Of a stretch of 64,000 nt of DNA, positions 1-13,619 are shown piece by piece. The position numbers and the translations under genes are program-made. This DNA is from Certhia americana (taxonomy: Eukaryota; Chordata; Aves; Passeriformes; Certhiidae): NCBI GenBank assembly GCA_018697195.1, contig CM031872.1:9629194-9693193 (forward strand), in the 5' to 3' direction. The stretch's first letter is position 1, and every line of letters begins with the position of its first letter. Below the pieces are notes generated by a model, which saw only the letters and a program-made list of their open reading frames with translations, searched no databases and was not told the origin of the DNA.

Positions 1-148
1 GAGAAAGAGCCTGGGCAATCCCAAGAGGATCAGCCCCCTGTGTATCTCCCAGTCACCTTCCATCCCATGTTCATCAGCTAGTTTGTCCCTGTGGAAGATG
101 GTGAGATGAGGTACAGCTGTGGCAGCTCAGGGGATGTGACCTAGTGGG

Positions 149-216
149 TGGCAGGGGGTTGGAATGAGATGTCCTTAATGTCCCTTCCAAAGCCAAGCCA
201 TTCTCTGGTTCCATGG
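149..216 (+). mobile_element. CR1 LINE 3' end fragment
   Basis: A diverged copy of the CR1 terminal segment: GGCAGGGGGTTGGAATGAGA, then GTCCCTTCCAA, then a CCATTCT-type end. Only the last roughly 70 bp remain. It is a dead 5'-truncated copy. Confidence 0.8.
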
Positions 217-650
217 TTGCCACGAGGTCCATCCTACGGGACCTTGCATGAGCCATTTTGTGCCTCAGCAGAGCACAGACACGGCCCTGTGCTCTGTTCA
301 GACCCTGCAGCTCTCAGTGCTTGTGCAAAACTCAGCAGAAGTGAGGGCTGAGCTTGGGCAGAGCTGCCAGCACAGCGGATCCAAATGAATCTTCATCCAG
401 ACAGCAGAGCTGAGCACGAGCTAACTCACCTCAGCTCACAGGCAGCTCCCAGCCCACCCAGCTCCTGCTCTCTTCCAGCTTCCAGGGTCACATTCCTCAG
501 CACATCTCGCATGCATTCCTCATGCACACATACAGATTATTTTCCTCTAACAATTTCAGGCACCCTGAGCTAGAGCATTTGTAACTAATGCATATTCTAA
601 TGTTCCTGTTCACCTGAGACACTTGAAACTTCCCTGGCTCATTTGTCAGG

Positions 651-702
651 TTTATTTATTTATTTATTTATTTGTTTATTTGTTTATTTATTTATTTATT
701 TT
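651..702. repeat. (TTTA)n microsatellite with TTTG variants
   Basis: About 13 tandem four-base units of TTTA, two of them changed to TTTG. Likely length-variable. Confidence 0.95.
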
Positions 703-1961
703 AAATACCTTCTTCCCCTCAGGCCAGTCAAATGAGTCCAGTTAATTTTCATTTCCATTGACATGGAATGTCATCTCAAGGTCATTTTGGGGTTATTTTA
801 CAGTTTCAGATCTGGAGGGTTTTGCAGGATTTGCAATTGAGGCTTCTGATTATCTGCTGCATATTGAAATGAAAAGGAACCAGCTGAGGAAAGACAGTGA
901 TGAAGCACCCCATTGACACCCAGGTAATTAAGGAGAAACAAACATGTTTGTTGGCTGAAACAAGGGAAAAAATGATGCAAACCACTTTATTTTAGCAAAG
1001 GAAGAGAGGAGGGAGGAAAGAAAAAGCAGCAGCTAATGGGACTCCATCAGAAGGGCAAGCTTTGCTCTAGCCAAAACCTTCCCAGTGTGTTTGCACTTCA
1101 GTGGGAAGGTTGTCAGGTGCCACCGGGAGGCTTTTGTCACTTCTGATCAGAAAAAGAGCAGAAAAAAGAATCCCAGCAAACTGCAAAACACAGCCTTTGT
1201 GATGCAGGCAGATCAACACCGCCCCGTTCTAAAAGGAAAATACAAAATACATCATTACAATTCCCCAAGGTTTGGAAGCTTTGAAGCCTGGAGGTTTGCC
1301 ATGGGACAGCAGCAGCTCCTCCTGACTGCCTTTAGCACTAAGGTCCAGGAAATTCTTCCCTTGGGAAATGGTGACTCCCAGTGCCAGCCAACCTCTCGGC
1401 CAGGACCAGATGATGCTGGGGCCAAAGGAAGAAACAACTCCCGCGGTGAAATTCAGCACTGGGCTCCCAAAACTTGCCCGGTGCAGCCGTGTCAGCCTGC
1501 GCTCCAAAAGTGTTTATGAGATGTTTTTAATATCGCGTGGCAGACGGAGAAATGCAATCTTGACTGAGCCACGCATCTCCCCAAAGTCCTCAGGGAGCTC
1601 GGGTACAAGCCTGGCTTTGTTTCTTTCCCAGGGAACAATCAAGATAGTGGGCTCGCAGCTCTCCTCACACACACTCTCCGGGGGCTGCAGACAGTAATTA
1701 GTTTGTGTGCACTGGAGGCACTTTGGTTTCAGGGAGCCAGGCAGGAATACTCAAGCTCTGGGGCAGCACGTGCCCTTGAGAGACTGAGAGCTGATGGGGA
1801 GTGCTGAGCTGGTACAATGCTGGCCTCAAGTTCCCCCAAACTAGCTTTGTCCCACTAATCATTTGCTATCGAAAAAGCATTGTTGTTTTGGGTTTTTTCC
1901 TCATGAACAAGCAACTTTCAGGAATGAACAGCTATGAGAAATAGCTTATTTTAGTCTTCTT

Positions 1962-1987
1962 AAAAAAAAAAAAAAAAAAAAAAAAAA
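1962..1987. repeat. Poly(A) tract, 26 bases
   Basis: An uninterrupted run of A. No retrogene body is visible on its 5' side, so I treat it as a homopolymer rather than a retroposon tail. Confidence 0.95.
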
Positions 1988-2218
1988 TCCTATTACTAGG
2001 GGTGTGATTCATTCTGCTCCCCCAGTCCTAGGAGATGGTGTTTTCCTTCCCAGGCAGAGCTCACCATGTCTGAGGGACCAGCACCACCTCCCCATTCTCA
2101 CAACAGCCTGGGACACTGGGGACAGGGCAAAGCCACAGCCCCCAATGGCACCAGGACTCAGGGGAGGATGAGGAACATCAGTGAGGGACTGATGTGACCC
2201 AGCTGGATCACAGGCTCA

Positions 2219-2725
2219 CAGGATGGTTTGGGTTGGAAGGAACCTTAAAGATCATCTTGTTCCTCCCCCTGCCACGGGCAGGGACACCTCCCACTACCCC
2301 AGGTTTGCTCAGAGCCTCATCCCACCTGGCCTTGGGCACTTCCAGGGATCCAGGGACAGCCACAACTTCTCTGGGCAACCTGGGCCAGGGCCTGTCCACC
2401 CTCACAAAGAATTTCTTCCTGTTATGTCCCATCTAACCCTGCCTTCTGTCAGTGTGAAGCCATTCCTTGTGTCCTGTCACCCTTGTCCCAAGTTCCTCTC
2501 CAGCTCTCCTGGAGCCCCTTTAGGTACAGGAGGGGCTCTGAGGTCTCCCCAGAGCCTGGCTCCAGAGCAGAGGGACTCCAGCCCTTGGAGCAGCTCCTCT
2601 GGACCCTCTCCAGCAGCTCCAGGTCCCTCCCATGCAGGGCCCCTGGGCTGGGGAAATGAGCAGAGCAGAGCGGGAGGATCCCCTCCCTCAACACACACTG
2701 GCCATGCTGCTGAACCCCAACCCCA
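2219..2725 (-). mobile_element. CR1 LINE 3' portion, about 500 bp
   Basis: Reading from the left, the sequence carries the inverted CR1 3' end (GGATGGTTTGGGTTGGAAGG, then TTAAAGATCATCTTG). It continues with the CR1 body landmarks: cctgccacgggcagggacac, the AAGAATTTCTTCCT block, GAAGCCATTCC, and the 'ctggagcagctcctctggaccctctcc' region in shortened form. It fades out near 2725. This is the longest uninterrupted CR1 copy in the window. It is 5'-truncated, with no intact reverse transcriptase. Confidence 0.93.
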
Positions 2726-4341
2726 GTTCTGCTCCCAGTTAAACTCAGATCACCTTGGAGAGGTTTAATCACGGTGGCTACAGAGCTTTCCTCCACAGCT
2801 GCCCCTTTCCCTGGTCTCACAGGGAGCCCTGGAAACACAGGGAGATGCAGGCACCAGGCAGCCTGCAGCAGTGACCTGACACCTCCAGCTGCTCGGGTCA
2901 GGTCCTTGCAAGATGCTAATGCTGTAAGAGTACAGCTGAAGTCAGGACTATTTTCCTGCTGACTGTGAAATCGGTGTTAAAAAAAAAAAAAGGAGAAATG
3001 TATTGCCATGTACACTTGTCCAGCTACAGCAGTACCAAAGGCACAGTGCACAGCCTTGAGACTTAGTCATTTTTTTGGCCGTTGAAAGCACTAAGGAAAA
3101 AAAAAATAAAACATCAAATGTTTTGCTGTGAACTTGGTTTCATTTGACAATTAGTTCTGAAATACTGAATGTATGAAACCAAGCCAAAAAAAAAAAAAAA
3201 ACAAACCTAAATTTTAGGAAAAAAAAAGATCATTAAATCACTATTGGGCCAAACCTATTTAAAAAAGAAATACTTGAGTCAGAAAAATCTCATCTCTACT
3301 GGGGGATCAGCCCAGTGGGAATGACACCTGGGCACCAGAAAGGAAAGAGGGATGGAAACCCATCCAAGCTCAGTCAGTGGAAGGACTGGCCCTGCCCTTT
3401 CCCTTCCCAGAGCACAAGTCCCACCCTGCCAGCACTCCTCTGTCCATATGTCATCAGGGATTTGGCAGCAGCATCCTGCCCAGTAAGGATTTTCCAAGTT
3501 CACACATCCAAGGACTGGGTTTAACACTGGTCTAAAACTCCTGCCCCTGTGGGCCAGAGGGATTAGGTGTGGCTCCTAATGAGGGCTCCACTGAAATGCA
3601 GTGATCAGCAATCCAAATTAAACACAATCCAAATTAAAACCTACTGCTTCCATCCCCTCAGCTGGGCCAAACTCCCTGTTCTGAGCCCGAATGAGCCCCT
3701 TCCCCACACATCAGTGACCAGAGGAGAAAGCTGCTGCACTCTGCACAGCCAGTCAGGAGCAGGGAATCCTTCCCAGGTTCACCTCACTGCTCTGCTCCTT
3801 CTAAGCTTCCCTTTTGCTCTCAGCTCCCCAGGCACTTGGGGGTTTTATTTTGTTTTTTTTTTTAACTGAAAACTACAATATAATTCTGAATGAAGAGATG
3901 TGACTCTTCCTAACAGCAATCCCTGGGGCTGTGCATCCCTCCTGCTGCACATCTTGGTGCTGCAGGGATGTACCATGGTCCTTGGAGCTGGAGAGGCTCC
4001 TGGTTTGTAGGGATCTGTGCTGCTGGAGGGAAGAGGGAGCAGCGAGGAGATAAGGACTCACTCCTGCACATGGTGCAGAGAAGGATTAGATACTTACAAA
4101 TATTTTATCCTAGCTAAAGTAATTGCACCACTTGTTCTTATGAGTCAGAGCTATTTATTTTCATGCTTCAGGGCATCAGTTGATCACACCAGCTGAGGTC
4201 AGGCAGAAATTCCCACTGCTCCTGTAAGCATTTTGCATATTGCAGGGATGTGCATTAGCACCAGTCCCTGCAGCCTGGCACTCCCCCATCCCAGTCACCC
4301 TCTCCACTCCCATCCCATGCAGAGGACACACCAGCACCTGA
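2726..4341. other. Intronic DNA, no gene seen
   Basis: Only A-rich or T-rich tracts (around 2979-2991, 3186-3201, 3850-3863) stand out. No exon-like conservation or RNA gene recognised. Confidence 0.55.
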
Positions 4342-4665
4342 AGAGACATGACAAAAAAGATGGGGAAGGGTTTTTTGCAAGAGCACGTAGTGATAGGACA
4401 AGGGTGAATGGCTTCACACTGACAGAGGGCAGGGTTAGATGACATACCAGGAAGAAATTCTTGTCTGTGAGGGCAGTGAGGCCCTGGCACAGGGTGCCCA
4501 TAGCAGCTGTGGCTGCCCCTGGATCCCTGGAAGTGTCCAAGGCCAGGCTGGACAGGGCTTGGAGCAACCAGGGATAGTGGAAGTTGTCCCTGCCCATGGC
4601 AGAGGATTGGAACAAGATGATCTTTAAGGTCCTTTTCAAGACAAACCATTCTGTGATTCTATGGT
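4342..4665 (+). mobile_element. CR1 LINE 3' end, about 320 bp
   Basis: It carries ordered CR1 landmarks: a GATGGGGAAGGG...TTTTTGCAAGAGCA start, GACAAGGGTGAATGGCTTC, GAAATTCTTGTCTGTGAGGG, the 'ccctggatccctggaagtgtccaagg' region, GATGATCTTTAAGGTCC, and the CATTCTGTGATTCTATGG terminus. 5'-truncated, plus orientation. Confidence 0.93.
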
Positions 4666-7484
4666 TTTAAGAAGTACAACACAACAAACAGTCTCTGTTC
4701 TCACCAGTTTAATGCCATGGAACAGCACATCCCACATTCCCATCGTAGGCAGGAGCTTTTTGGTACCTGTGGATATAGGGCCACATCCAGCAGGAATCAG
4801 GCAGAGACCAGCAGTAAGAGTATCCAAATGAGAAGGGATGGTATTGGTTGTGCAGGAGACACAAATGAAAATAACTCCTTTTGACCATGGAGTACAAGAG
4901 CCAAACTGGGGTCACAAAGCTCATTTTGATGGCCAGCAATGCCATGGCCTCTTTTGGGAGCAGACATGGATAACTGCTCACTCCTGAGTGCTCGTGGACG
5001 TGCAGCTCTAATTGTGTCACCAACAAGAACCCTCCCCAAAGCAATATTTGGCCAATATTAATAAATAAAAACTAGGCAGCATGTGCTTGGAAGGAGCAGA
5101 AGAATGCAAGAAAACAGTCACAAGCATTGGACTGGGAAAAATACACCTCCCAGGGCTAACCAACCAGTTCCAGTAACCCAGAAGCATTTAATAAAGGTTT
5201 GGGAAAGGAACAGCCCTTGATCTTCGAGCACTGAGCATGAAATGAAGCAGCAGAGCCCAGACACACCAAATAAAATGTTCACTCCACACAAACAACGGGT
5301 TGGCTGCTCTTGGAGGAAAACACATGCATGTGGTAGCAGGGAGTGCAAGGTACTTCAGTGTCCCTGAGCAGGTCAGAGAGTGTCCCCTACCCCACACCCA
5401 GCCTGAAACACCTCCAGGAGCTGCAGCAGCTCTGAAGGATCTCTCACTCGTCCCTTTCCTGTCATCCTGCTCATCCCATAAATCCACCCCCAGCTGTCCC
5501 CTCTCAAACAGCATCATGCTGCCTGCTCAGCCCAGCTCCCAGGCTCACCACAGCAAGGTATCTTCATGTTTCCTCATCTGTGCCTCACTGATCCCCATTA
5601 GTAATTACACTGCAGCGGCAGCAGCTCCGTAACTTTAATTATAAGACAATTTCTGTTCTAATCCCTGGTTTTGACTCACTGCCGCAGACCCCCCCGTTCT
5701 CTTCTCCCCCCATCCCATTCGGTCATTTCAGAAGTGAAATCATGCAGCCAAGGAGGAGTTTGAACAATTAGGGATAATGATCATTCCAACATGGTTTTCA
5801 TACAGATGCTTGACACCGTGCCAAGGGCAGCACCACAAAGCCACACGCACTCGGAAGCTCTGACATGCCTTACGTCCTCAGGAACAGCACCAGGATCCTT
5901 CCTGGAAGCCAGAATTCATTTATTTTTCAAGCAAAAAAAAAATGTGTTCATCATTTCCAAAGCCCTGGGATACCCTTCTCTCACAGTTGGCATCTTCACC
6001 TGCAGCAGAGCCCACCATGAAGATGGGCTGCAAGCTCAGCAATCCCTGCACATCCAAAGCATCCCATCAGCATCCTCTGGTGACATTCCCTGCCACATAG
6101 CTGGGGTACAGCAAGAGCATCAGGAATGTAAAACACCCCAAGGCACAAGTCAGAAGCCCCAAGTTTCCCTTCCAGATCTTCAGCTCAACTCCCTCGACTT
6201 CACCTCTCACCCCGCCCCACCTGTCACCAGGGATAACATTTTTTCCTTGACACGCTTTGTTATTCAGAGATAGAAGATTCTGTAAATGCTGAATTATTAT
6301 CATCAAATTATAATACTCAGAACACTGTCTCCCTTTGGGATTGGTGCTGCAGAAGGAGAGAGCACAGCACAGGCACCCAGAGCTGAAATGTGCCACATTT
6401 AGTTCCCTTAGAGATAGCAGGGACGGATGCTGCTTTAGTACTTTCTCTCTTCCTCAGCTGTCCTGGAAGAGCTCCTCTGACAGGTCTGCTGAAGAGAACT
6501 GAACTATATTTGAAAGGTAATTTTTGAGCAAATGGAAACAGAACTGTCAGAGTTGTCACAATGAGATTTTTTGGAATTTCCCTCCCGTTTCAAGGGAGGG
6601 AGGAGAGAGAAATCATTGTTTCCAAAATGGGATAGCTCCTGATGCTGCTTCCATCTTCCCCAGGCTCCTTGCAGGCTGAAGGGTTCCACAAAAGCCCCAG
6701 AAATGGAGCCATTCAGCCTCACACACTTGGCTCGCTCTCATTTTCACTTTTCAGAAGTAAAAATAAAGCAGATTAGAGATGGAAACACAGTCCAGGACAA
6801 AGGGGCAACCTGTTGAGGTTCCTACAGGAGCAGGCATCCTCCTGCCTCTTGCTGGACCCAGCACTAACAGGCATCCAGCACTGAACCTGGGGACACACAC
6901 CTTCCCCAAACATGCAGAAAAGCCATCCCACATCACTGAGACTTCTCTAAATTACAGCTGACAAGCAGAGAGCCAGCAACATCCACTCCTGGTACCCACA
7001 GGTACACTAACTCTAACTCTGCACAAACCCAGAGGCTGGGAAGCACCTCCAGGGGAGAGCTTGGAGAAGGACCAGCACCAAGCCACTCATTCCTGCCCTT
7101 TTTAAGCCTTCACTTTGTCATCTTCGAGCCCCTCAAATGCCACATGTTCAGGAGAAGAGGGAAAGACAGCCAAACCTCCGGAGCTGGGCAAAGGCTAATG
7201 AACTGCTAAGCACTGAAAACCAGGAGATTGCCCGGATTGCCCGGGAAGCAACCTCCAAACTACTCCAGAGCTGGCCTGTTCCCATCCCTTAGGCCAACAG
7301 CCCCAGAAATATTCCAAACAAGTCACGGGAAAACACCAGTGCTGCAGGCAGCAGCAGCAGTGTGGCACAAAGCCACTGGTGAGCTGGAGAGAGCAGAGGC
7401 AGAGCTGCAGCCCTCAGCTCAGAGTGGGAGATTTTGCTCCTCTGGAAAGCCAGCAGCTTTTCCATGAATGGTATTAGGTGTTTT

Positions 7485-7515
<31 letters not shown>

Positions 7516-10500
7516 GTTTTGTTTTGTTTTGTTGGTTGGTTGTCTTTTGGGTTTTTTTTCTGTGAAACTCGCCCTGTTCCCCCTCCCACAAAGAGTTCTG
7601 TGCAGCAAAACCCCAGCTCGAGTGGGCACTGGAAATGTCAGCCTCACCAATTCTGCTGGGAAACTGGACTTGCTGTGCCCACAGAGCATTGTGCCAGCAC
7701 CCCTGTCCCCTGTGTGTCATCCCAGCTCGGGCACCACTTCCCAGTTCACCCCAGCAGCCTTCCCACCCCCGAGGGGTCCAGGCACAGCAGACAGCACAGC
7801 CTGGTCCCCTCCTCCCAACACACTCCTGCTGTCACACCCAGAGCTCTTTCCCTGGGAATGATGACAGCAGATGATGCAAGACCTTGAATTTAATTGCAGT
7901 GGAAGAAAAAAAAAAATAAAAATGTTCAGAGTGATATAGAATCCCTTTCATAAACCACATTATTTGCGTCTCTTTTCTAAATAATTTTAGAGTTTGCTCA
8001 GAGATTGTTTTTTGTTTTGCAGTTCAGGATCATGGCTTGCAAAGAAAGAGGTGGATAGTTGAGAAGGCCAGAGTTTTCCCAGGCACTTTTGGGCTGTTTG
8101 TTCCACAGACCTCATGCTGCCAGAGAAGAATGGGAATGGTCATGCAGTGGTCATTAATAAATGGATTATCTGGGCATTGCAGGGAAGGGTCTCAACAGTG
8201 GAGGGGAGAACTGGGAGGGGAAGAGGCACCGTGCCAGCATCACTGGAGGGCAAACAGTGATTAAATATTTATAGATTTTAATGCATTGATTTGTTAAGTC
8301 GGGAAACAGTTCTTTAAGAGTTTCAAGATGCTTTTCAAGGCAATTCTCTAATCAGCAACCCAGGTGCAGCAAAGAGGAGCTCAACAAGAGGCAGAAAGCA
8401 CTCCAGGGGAAAGTGTGGCAAAAGGAGCTCAACCCTCCTGACTTTCAGGGATCTCTGTGGCCAGGGTGGGAAATGGGGGCACCAAGACATTTATGTCCAA
8501 GGTGTTCTAATGAAGTTTCACCTGCAAAGGATTTATTTTTGGATAGCATTTCTGCAGGAGGAAATTAAATGACACTGCTTAGAAGAAACAAACTGCAGTA
8601 TTTCGTGCTACCCTTCCAAAATGTGCACGGTCTGACTGAGGAGCGCTGCTGCCTACAGCAGCCTCTGCAGCACCATCCTTACACCAGCTCCCTGCTTTGC
8701 TTTGGGAAAAAACTCCACTTGAAAAGCATAAATAACTCCAAATCAGGGACATCCAGCAAGTGCTGATCTAGGTAAGGCAGCTTGTTGCCCCAGCTGGGTC
8801 TGGCACAAGGTCCCTGGCACCTACCCCTGCCTGATCTGGGACAGATCTTCTGGGGGGGCACCATTTGTACTCTGGAGACCTTTCAGTGCCCCAAAAGCAA
8901 CAGAGTTCAGGCAGGCATTGCTCCTGAACAAGTGCTACTCACCTTCCATGGGCCTCTGCTGATGGCAAACCTGCCTCCCCATCCCTCTTTTATGATGGAG
9001 CAGAGCTGGAAGGAGGACACCTGCCCAACAGAACCCTCAACCTCCTGCAATTCAGCCATGAAAAACAATATGTCAAAGTACAATGGGAGTTTTAATTTTA
9101 ATTCAGCCAACTGGAGGGTAAAAATTAAGTGTCCCCCCATGCTCCCTCCCTTTTCCCAGCGACATTGTATTTTCCAAAGGGAAAGCTGTGAGAAAAGTTT
9201 TGGATGCTCCTCTCTGGCTCTGTAACATCGAGAAGCCCCAAGGCTGCAAATACAACATCCCACAGCCCATTGAATCCATTAGCTTACTTATCAATAAGAG
9301 ATTAATTATTCCAGTTCACGGGATGTTTGGTCATTTTTTAGTGTTCCAACTACAACATCCAGAAGAGCTGAGATGCTCTGCCTTTAATTAGCTGCTCCTC
9401 ATGGTGACAGCTTTTAAGACAAAAGGTGATGCCTCCTCTGGGCTCACAAACAAAACGGCAAATGAAACCCCTTTTCAGGAGCAGCTGCTGATCCCTGGGC
9501 TGATAAGAACAGCTCCTGTAGCCCCATTCCAGTGCTACAATCTCACTTCCACTGATGACTCAACAAGTGTAGCAAGTGTGCCTTGAGTTTGGGTTTGTGC
9601 TGCCGAATTTTAACAGGAGAAGGGAGGAGTGGGACAGAAGGGGGAGGGAGCACACAAACAGGGGAATACAAGGAACCGCACACATTTTTGTTCTTGAATC
9701 CTCCAAACGTGACTCACTTTGCTCTATTGTGACAAACTGAAACGCCTCTGAGGAGTTCATTTCACGTCTCATCCATTCTCTGAATAATGGGAAAATCCCT
9801 CTTTGTTTCTCCAAGATATCAGCACGCACCACGTGCACCCACTGCCATTAGACATAATGGAACCAGATTGTCCCAGAAGTTGTTTTCGATTGCTTGAGTG
9901 CATCCTTCATTTAGGGAAACGAGAATGTATGAGCTGCTGTGCCCCCGCTGATGTGAGGATGCAATGTTTAAGCTGAAGCCAGGGCCATTTGTTTCCCAGC
10001 TTTGGCACGGGAAGAACGTTGGTCATTTCCCTAGCTCCAGGACAGGGTTAACCCCGCTCTTGGCCATCCTGACGGGAATACCGAGACTCCTGCCAGCAGG
10101 AGGCCATGGGTAAAACTAGAGGACCTGTGGCAAAGGAACCCCAGGGGCTTGGATGCTCCCATGAAGCCTGGACATGCCAGCGTGCTGTGGGATGTCAAGC
10201 AAGGATGCTGTGGGATGCACCAGGGATGCCTCTGCTCCCCTGTCCCTGTCCCAGTACATCCCATCGTGCCCTCATGCAGCACACAATGGTGAAAATTGCA
10301 CAATCAGAATGCTCAGGAGTGCTGGAGACCTCAATAAGGAACAAACTCTCTTGTTATCTGCCAGGGAAAGGATCCCCCAGGGACACACGTTCTAGCTGGC
10401 TGCCTACAATTTACTTTGACTTCTTGGGACAAAAGAAAGTTTGAAAGCCTTGGAGACAAACCAGGCTGCCTTAAAGACTTGTCCTGTGATAACGATATTG

Positions 10501-13500
10501 TTAACATTGCTAAAACATTGCTTCTGCATTCAGAGGGAACCGTGGGGCTTAGAGAAGGGAGAGCGACGGATCACAGCAGCCAGGTTTGGAGTTTTGTTAT
10601 TTTTAATTGACTGCCACCTTGAGAGAGTTCCTCTTCCCAACATGAAAAAAAATAAAATGGGGAAAAAAAAAAAAAATCCAAACAAAGCAAAAAAGCAAAC
10701 GAGTCTGTCAGATCTGTTTCTGCAGAGCATCGACCTGAAGGCTCAGCAACAGCAGTGCTGAATGCTGAGCGTGTGCCTGGGCTGTGCTCCTGAATCGGGA
10801 CAAGGAAATTCACACCATTACAGGACAGGACAGTCATTTCCCCAGCCACGCTGCACTCTGGAGACTTCAGGCCTTTTAAGTTTAAAAACTTTTAGGTTTT
10901 CTTCTTGCAGAAAGTACGAGATGTGAGAACAAACAGAAGGACAGAATCTGTCCCCCTCCCTCAAGCTCTTCTTTCCCACTAAATACTTATTTAGTTTTCA
11001 GATTTACCTCCCCAGCCCTTCAGGGAAGGAACAGAGAACCTGACAGCAGCCAGACCAAACCCAGACCAGCAAGCTCCACCAGAGAACACTGGTGACTGTG
11101 GGGAGAGGAGTGAGGGTCTCAAAGGGAGGTGGTCCCAGGGCTCTGCCACAGCCAGTGTCACCTCCCTGCTGTCCCCATGCCCAGCAGCTCATCCCAGCCC
11201 CATCCTAATTTCCAGACAGATGAGCTCTGGGTCACACTGCATCATATCTTTTTTTCCCTAGAGCTGGCACCCAGCCCTCCCTTTATAGCTTCTCCTGGCA
11301 TGGTTTCAGCAGCAATAGGTTTTATTATTCTGCCTTGCTGCCCTAATTCTCTCCACACTCAATTTTCCATTGACCCTCTGCTGCGTTTGCTCTCTCTGGG
11401 CAGGCAGCAGGCAGCATTCCCTCACCTGCCCACAGGGAATGGGAATAGAGGGGGAGGCCAGACACCTCCTGGTCTTGCTGACACCAGCACGGACACAGCT
11501 CTGTGGGACAGAAACGCCTGGGAAGCTTCTGAAGGGAGCAGAAAGACAGCGAGGGGGAGATGGGGAACAAAAGGAAAGCCAAGGAAATAAAAAATGATGC
11601 AGCACAAAGAAAGCGAAGGGTCAGGGGAAGAGAAAGAAGAGCAAGAGCAGCAGAAATCCAGCCGATGACATAGGAAGTGCAATGCTTGATAAATGGGTGA
11701 TAAAGGAGCTGCAGGCAGCAGGAGGGAGGCACCAGCAGCACTGCCTCAGGGGAACACTCCTGGTTCCAGGAGTCACCAGTTCAACCCAGCACGGCTCCTG
11801 GTCACATTTCCCCTGGGACAGCACAGCAGCAGGGACAGATGCAGATGGTTTTACTCCAAAGAGAGCAGAGGCTCGTTCCTCCTTTCTCTTCTGGTTTTTG
11901 CTCAGTCCCACAGTGGTTGTCCCCTGCTCATGGCCAGAGCTTCCCCCCCAAAAAAACGTGGATTTCTCCTAGGAGAGGACCCACCTCAAAGCCAGGAAAA
12001 CAGCTCTGAGTGCTACATCCATTTGCCTCGAGTGGCACAGCAGGCAGGGCAGGAGCCTGGTAGCATCTTTGGTTTGCCTCCAGGCAGGGCTTTCCCCCCT
12101 GCCACACCAGAGAGGGATGCAGATACACAAACACATCGTCCTTAACCTGCAGCCTCTGTCCCCCGTGACACTGGCTGTCCCCAGGAGTCACCACACCTGC
12201 TCCCACAGGTTTTTCCATGTCACCCCAGCCCACTCCACCAGAAGCTTTATTTGCAGAGACCAGGCAAACTCCCGCACCCTGACAGGGGTGAGAGCGAGGG
12301 GATCAGTGCCAGCGAAGCCCAGGGGGCTCAGGGAAAAGGAGGAGAAGGAGGAGGAGGAGAGGCAGGCTCGCAGCTGGCTGCCGAACACAATGCAGAGATG
12401 CAGAATGGCCTGTGATTACAATTTGAAGGGCTTCTATGCACTGAAAGGGAACTGATTCAATTGTGCCGCAACTCCTGAGAAGCTGTCGGCAATCAAGGCA
12501 TTCTCCCGGCTACAATCACCGGGGGCAGGGTGGAGAAAGCAGGAAACTATCGCTTAGGTGATGGCTTAGGTACAGCAGCGAGGGTCATTCGCAGCTGTGA
12601 TTTCCCTCCCATCAGCTCCATCGCAGGCAGCACCAGGGACATAGCGGGGACAAGAGGGGATGCTGGTTCATGAAATGCTGCTCTGGTGAGCACTGGATAG
12701 CCAGAGAGTCACCAAACCATGATTGCAGCAGTAGGGGATGGTGAAGGGGATGAATTTGGGGTGAATCTTTTGTGACCACTGGTTCCTGTGAGTGCCGTGC
12801 ACCGCATCCGCCTGAGCTGCCAGAGTGAAGGAAGACAGTCATCCTGCTCACAGGCACATTCTTCATCCCAATTCCTGTCCCTGGATGCAGGTAATGGGTA
12901 AAATTCCAGCCCAGCCTCCCTCCCTGTGCAGACCACTGGAAACAGCTCCAAGCCCTGCACCCACCCTTTCACTTGGGAATCAGAAGGAATGGCCTCACAG
13001 CTGCCAGCTTTCCCTCCACCAATTCCAGATCCAAAAAAACATTTCTAATACCTTGCTGTGAACCTCAGACCAGGCCAATAGAACTTTTGCACAGACAAGT
13101 GAGAAACACACCTCCTCCAGGTACCTGCCCTTCCTCTTCACAGGGAGAGTGAATATTCACAGGGAACATTCCAGGGGAAGGTGGCAAAGCAGGTGCAGCC
13201 AGCCAGCAGCCACCAAAGCCAGTGACAATGACAAGCTCTGCCGGTGCCCAGCACCAGCTCCCTGCAGCCCCCAGCCTCCAGCAGCACCAGCAGCTGGAGC
13301 TGAACACTGCTGTTCAGGCCCAAAATTCAACATGCAGAGCTGGGAAGCCTCTCGGAGAATATTTCAAGTTTTGGGGCTGCAAGAAATAGGAGCTCCCTTT
13401 AAAAAGGCAGAAACTCTTGCTGTGCCACAAGCTCCACTCAGCCATTAATCCCAAAACCCAGCCACCACTGTGCAACATTATTTCAGAGCTTATGCCCTGG

Positions 13501-13619
13501 GCATGGACAAACTCTTCCCAGACAAAAGCAACCCCTATTAGCTTCAGCACCAGGACACATATCCAGGTCCATTGGACACTGAAAAGGGCAGAGAGGTGGA
13601 GAAAGCCAGGAGACATCAC
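4666..13619. other. Intronic DNA, no gene seen
   Basis: About 9 kb without a recognised gene or large transposon. A TTTTG-type tract lies at 7481-7559. The block near 9050-9410 is AT-balanced with homeodomain-like TAATTA cores, and the block near 12440-12600 keeps CpGs; both are noted as candidate conserved elements. Confidence 0.5.
7481..7559. repeat. (TTTTG)n-like low-complexity tract
   Basis: Tandem TTTTG units with TTTTTG variants, then GGTTGGTTG and another T run. Open frames across it are phenylalanine-rich artefacts. Confidence 0.92.

Larger units (their letters stand above)
217..2218. other. Intronic DNA, no gene seen
   Basis: No coding or RNA gene recognised. It holds a TTTA short tandem repeat (651-702) and a 26-A tract (1962-1987). 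The rest is single-copy-looking sequence, and the short open frames show no recognisable protein. Confidence 0.6.

Noticed and set aside
651..702. CRISPR-like or direct repeat array
   Set aside because: Simple four-base microsatellite without spacers, in a vertebrate genome.
1962..1987. Possible processed pseudogene tail (26 A), likewise 54471-54496
   Set aside because: No retrogene body or target-site duplication is visible next to either tract.
2208..2838. Open frames over 2208-2838 on both strands
   Set aside because: They lie inside the CR1 3' region, which is the non-coding tail of the element.
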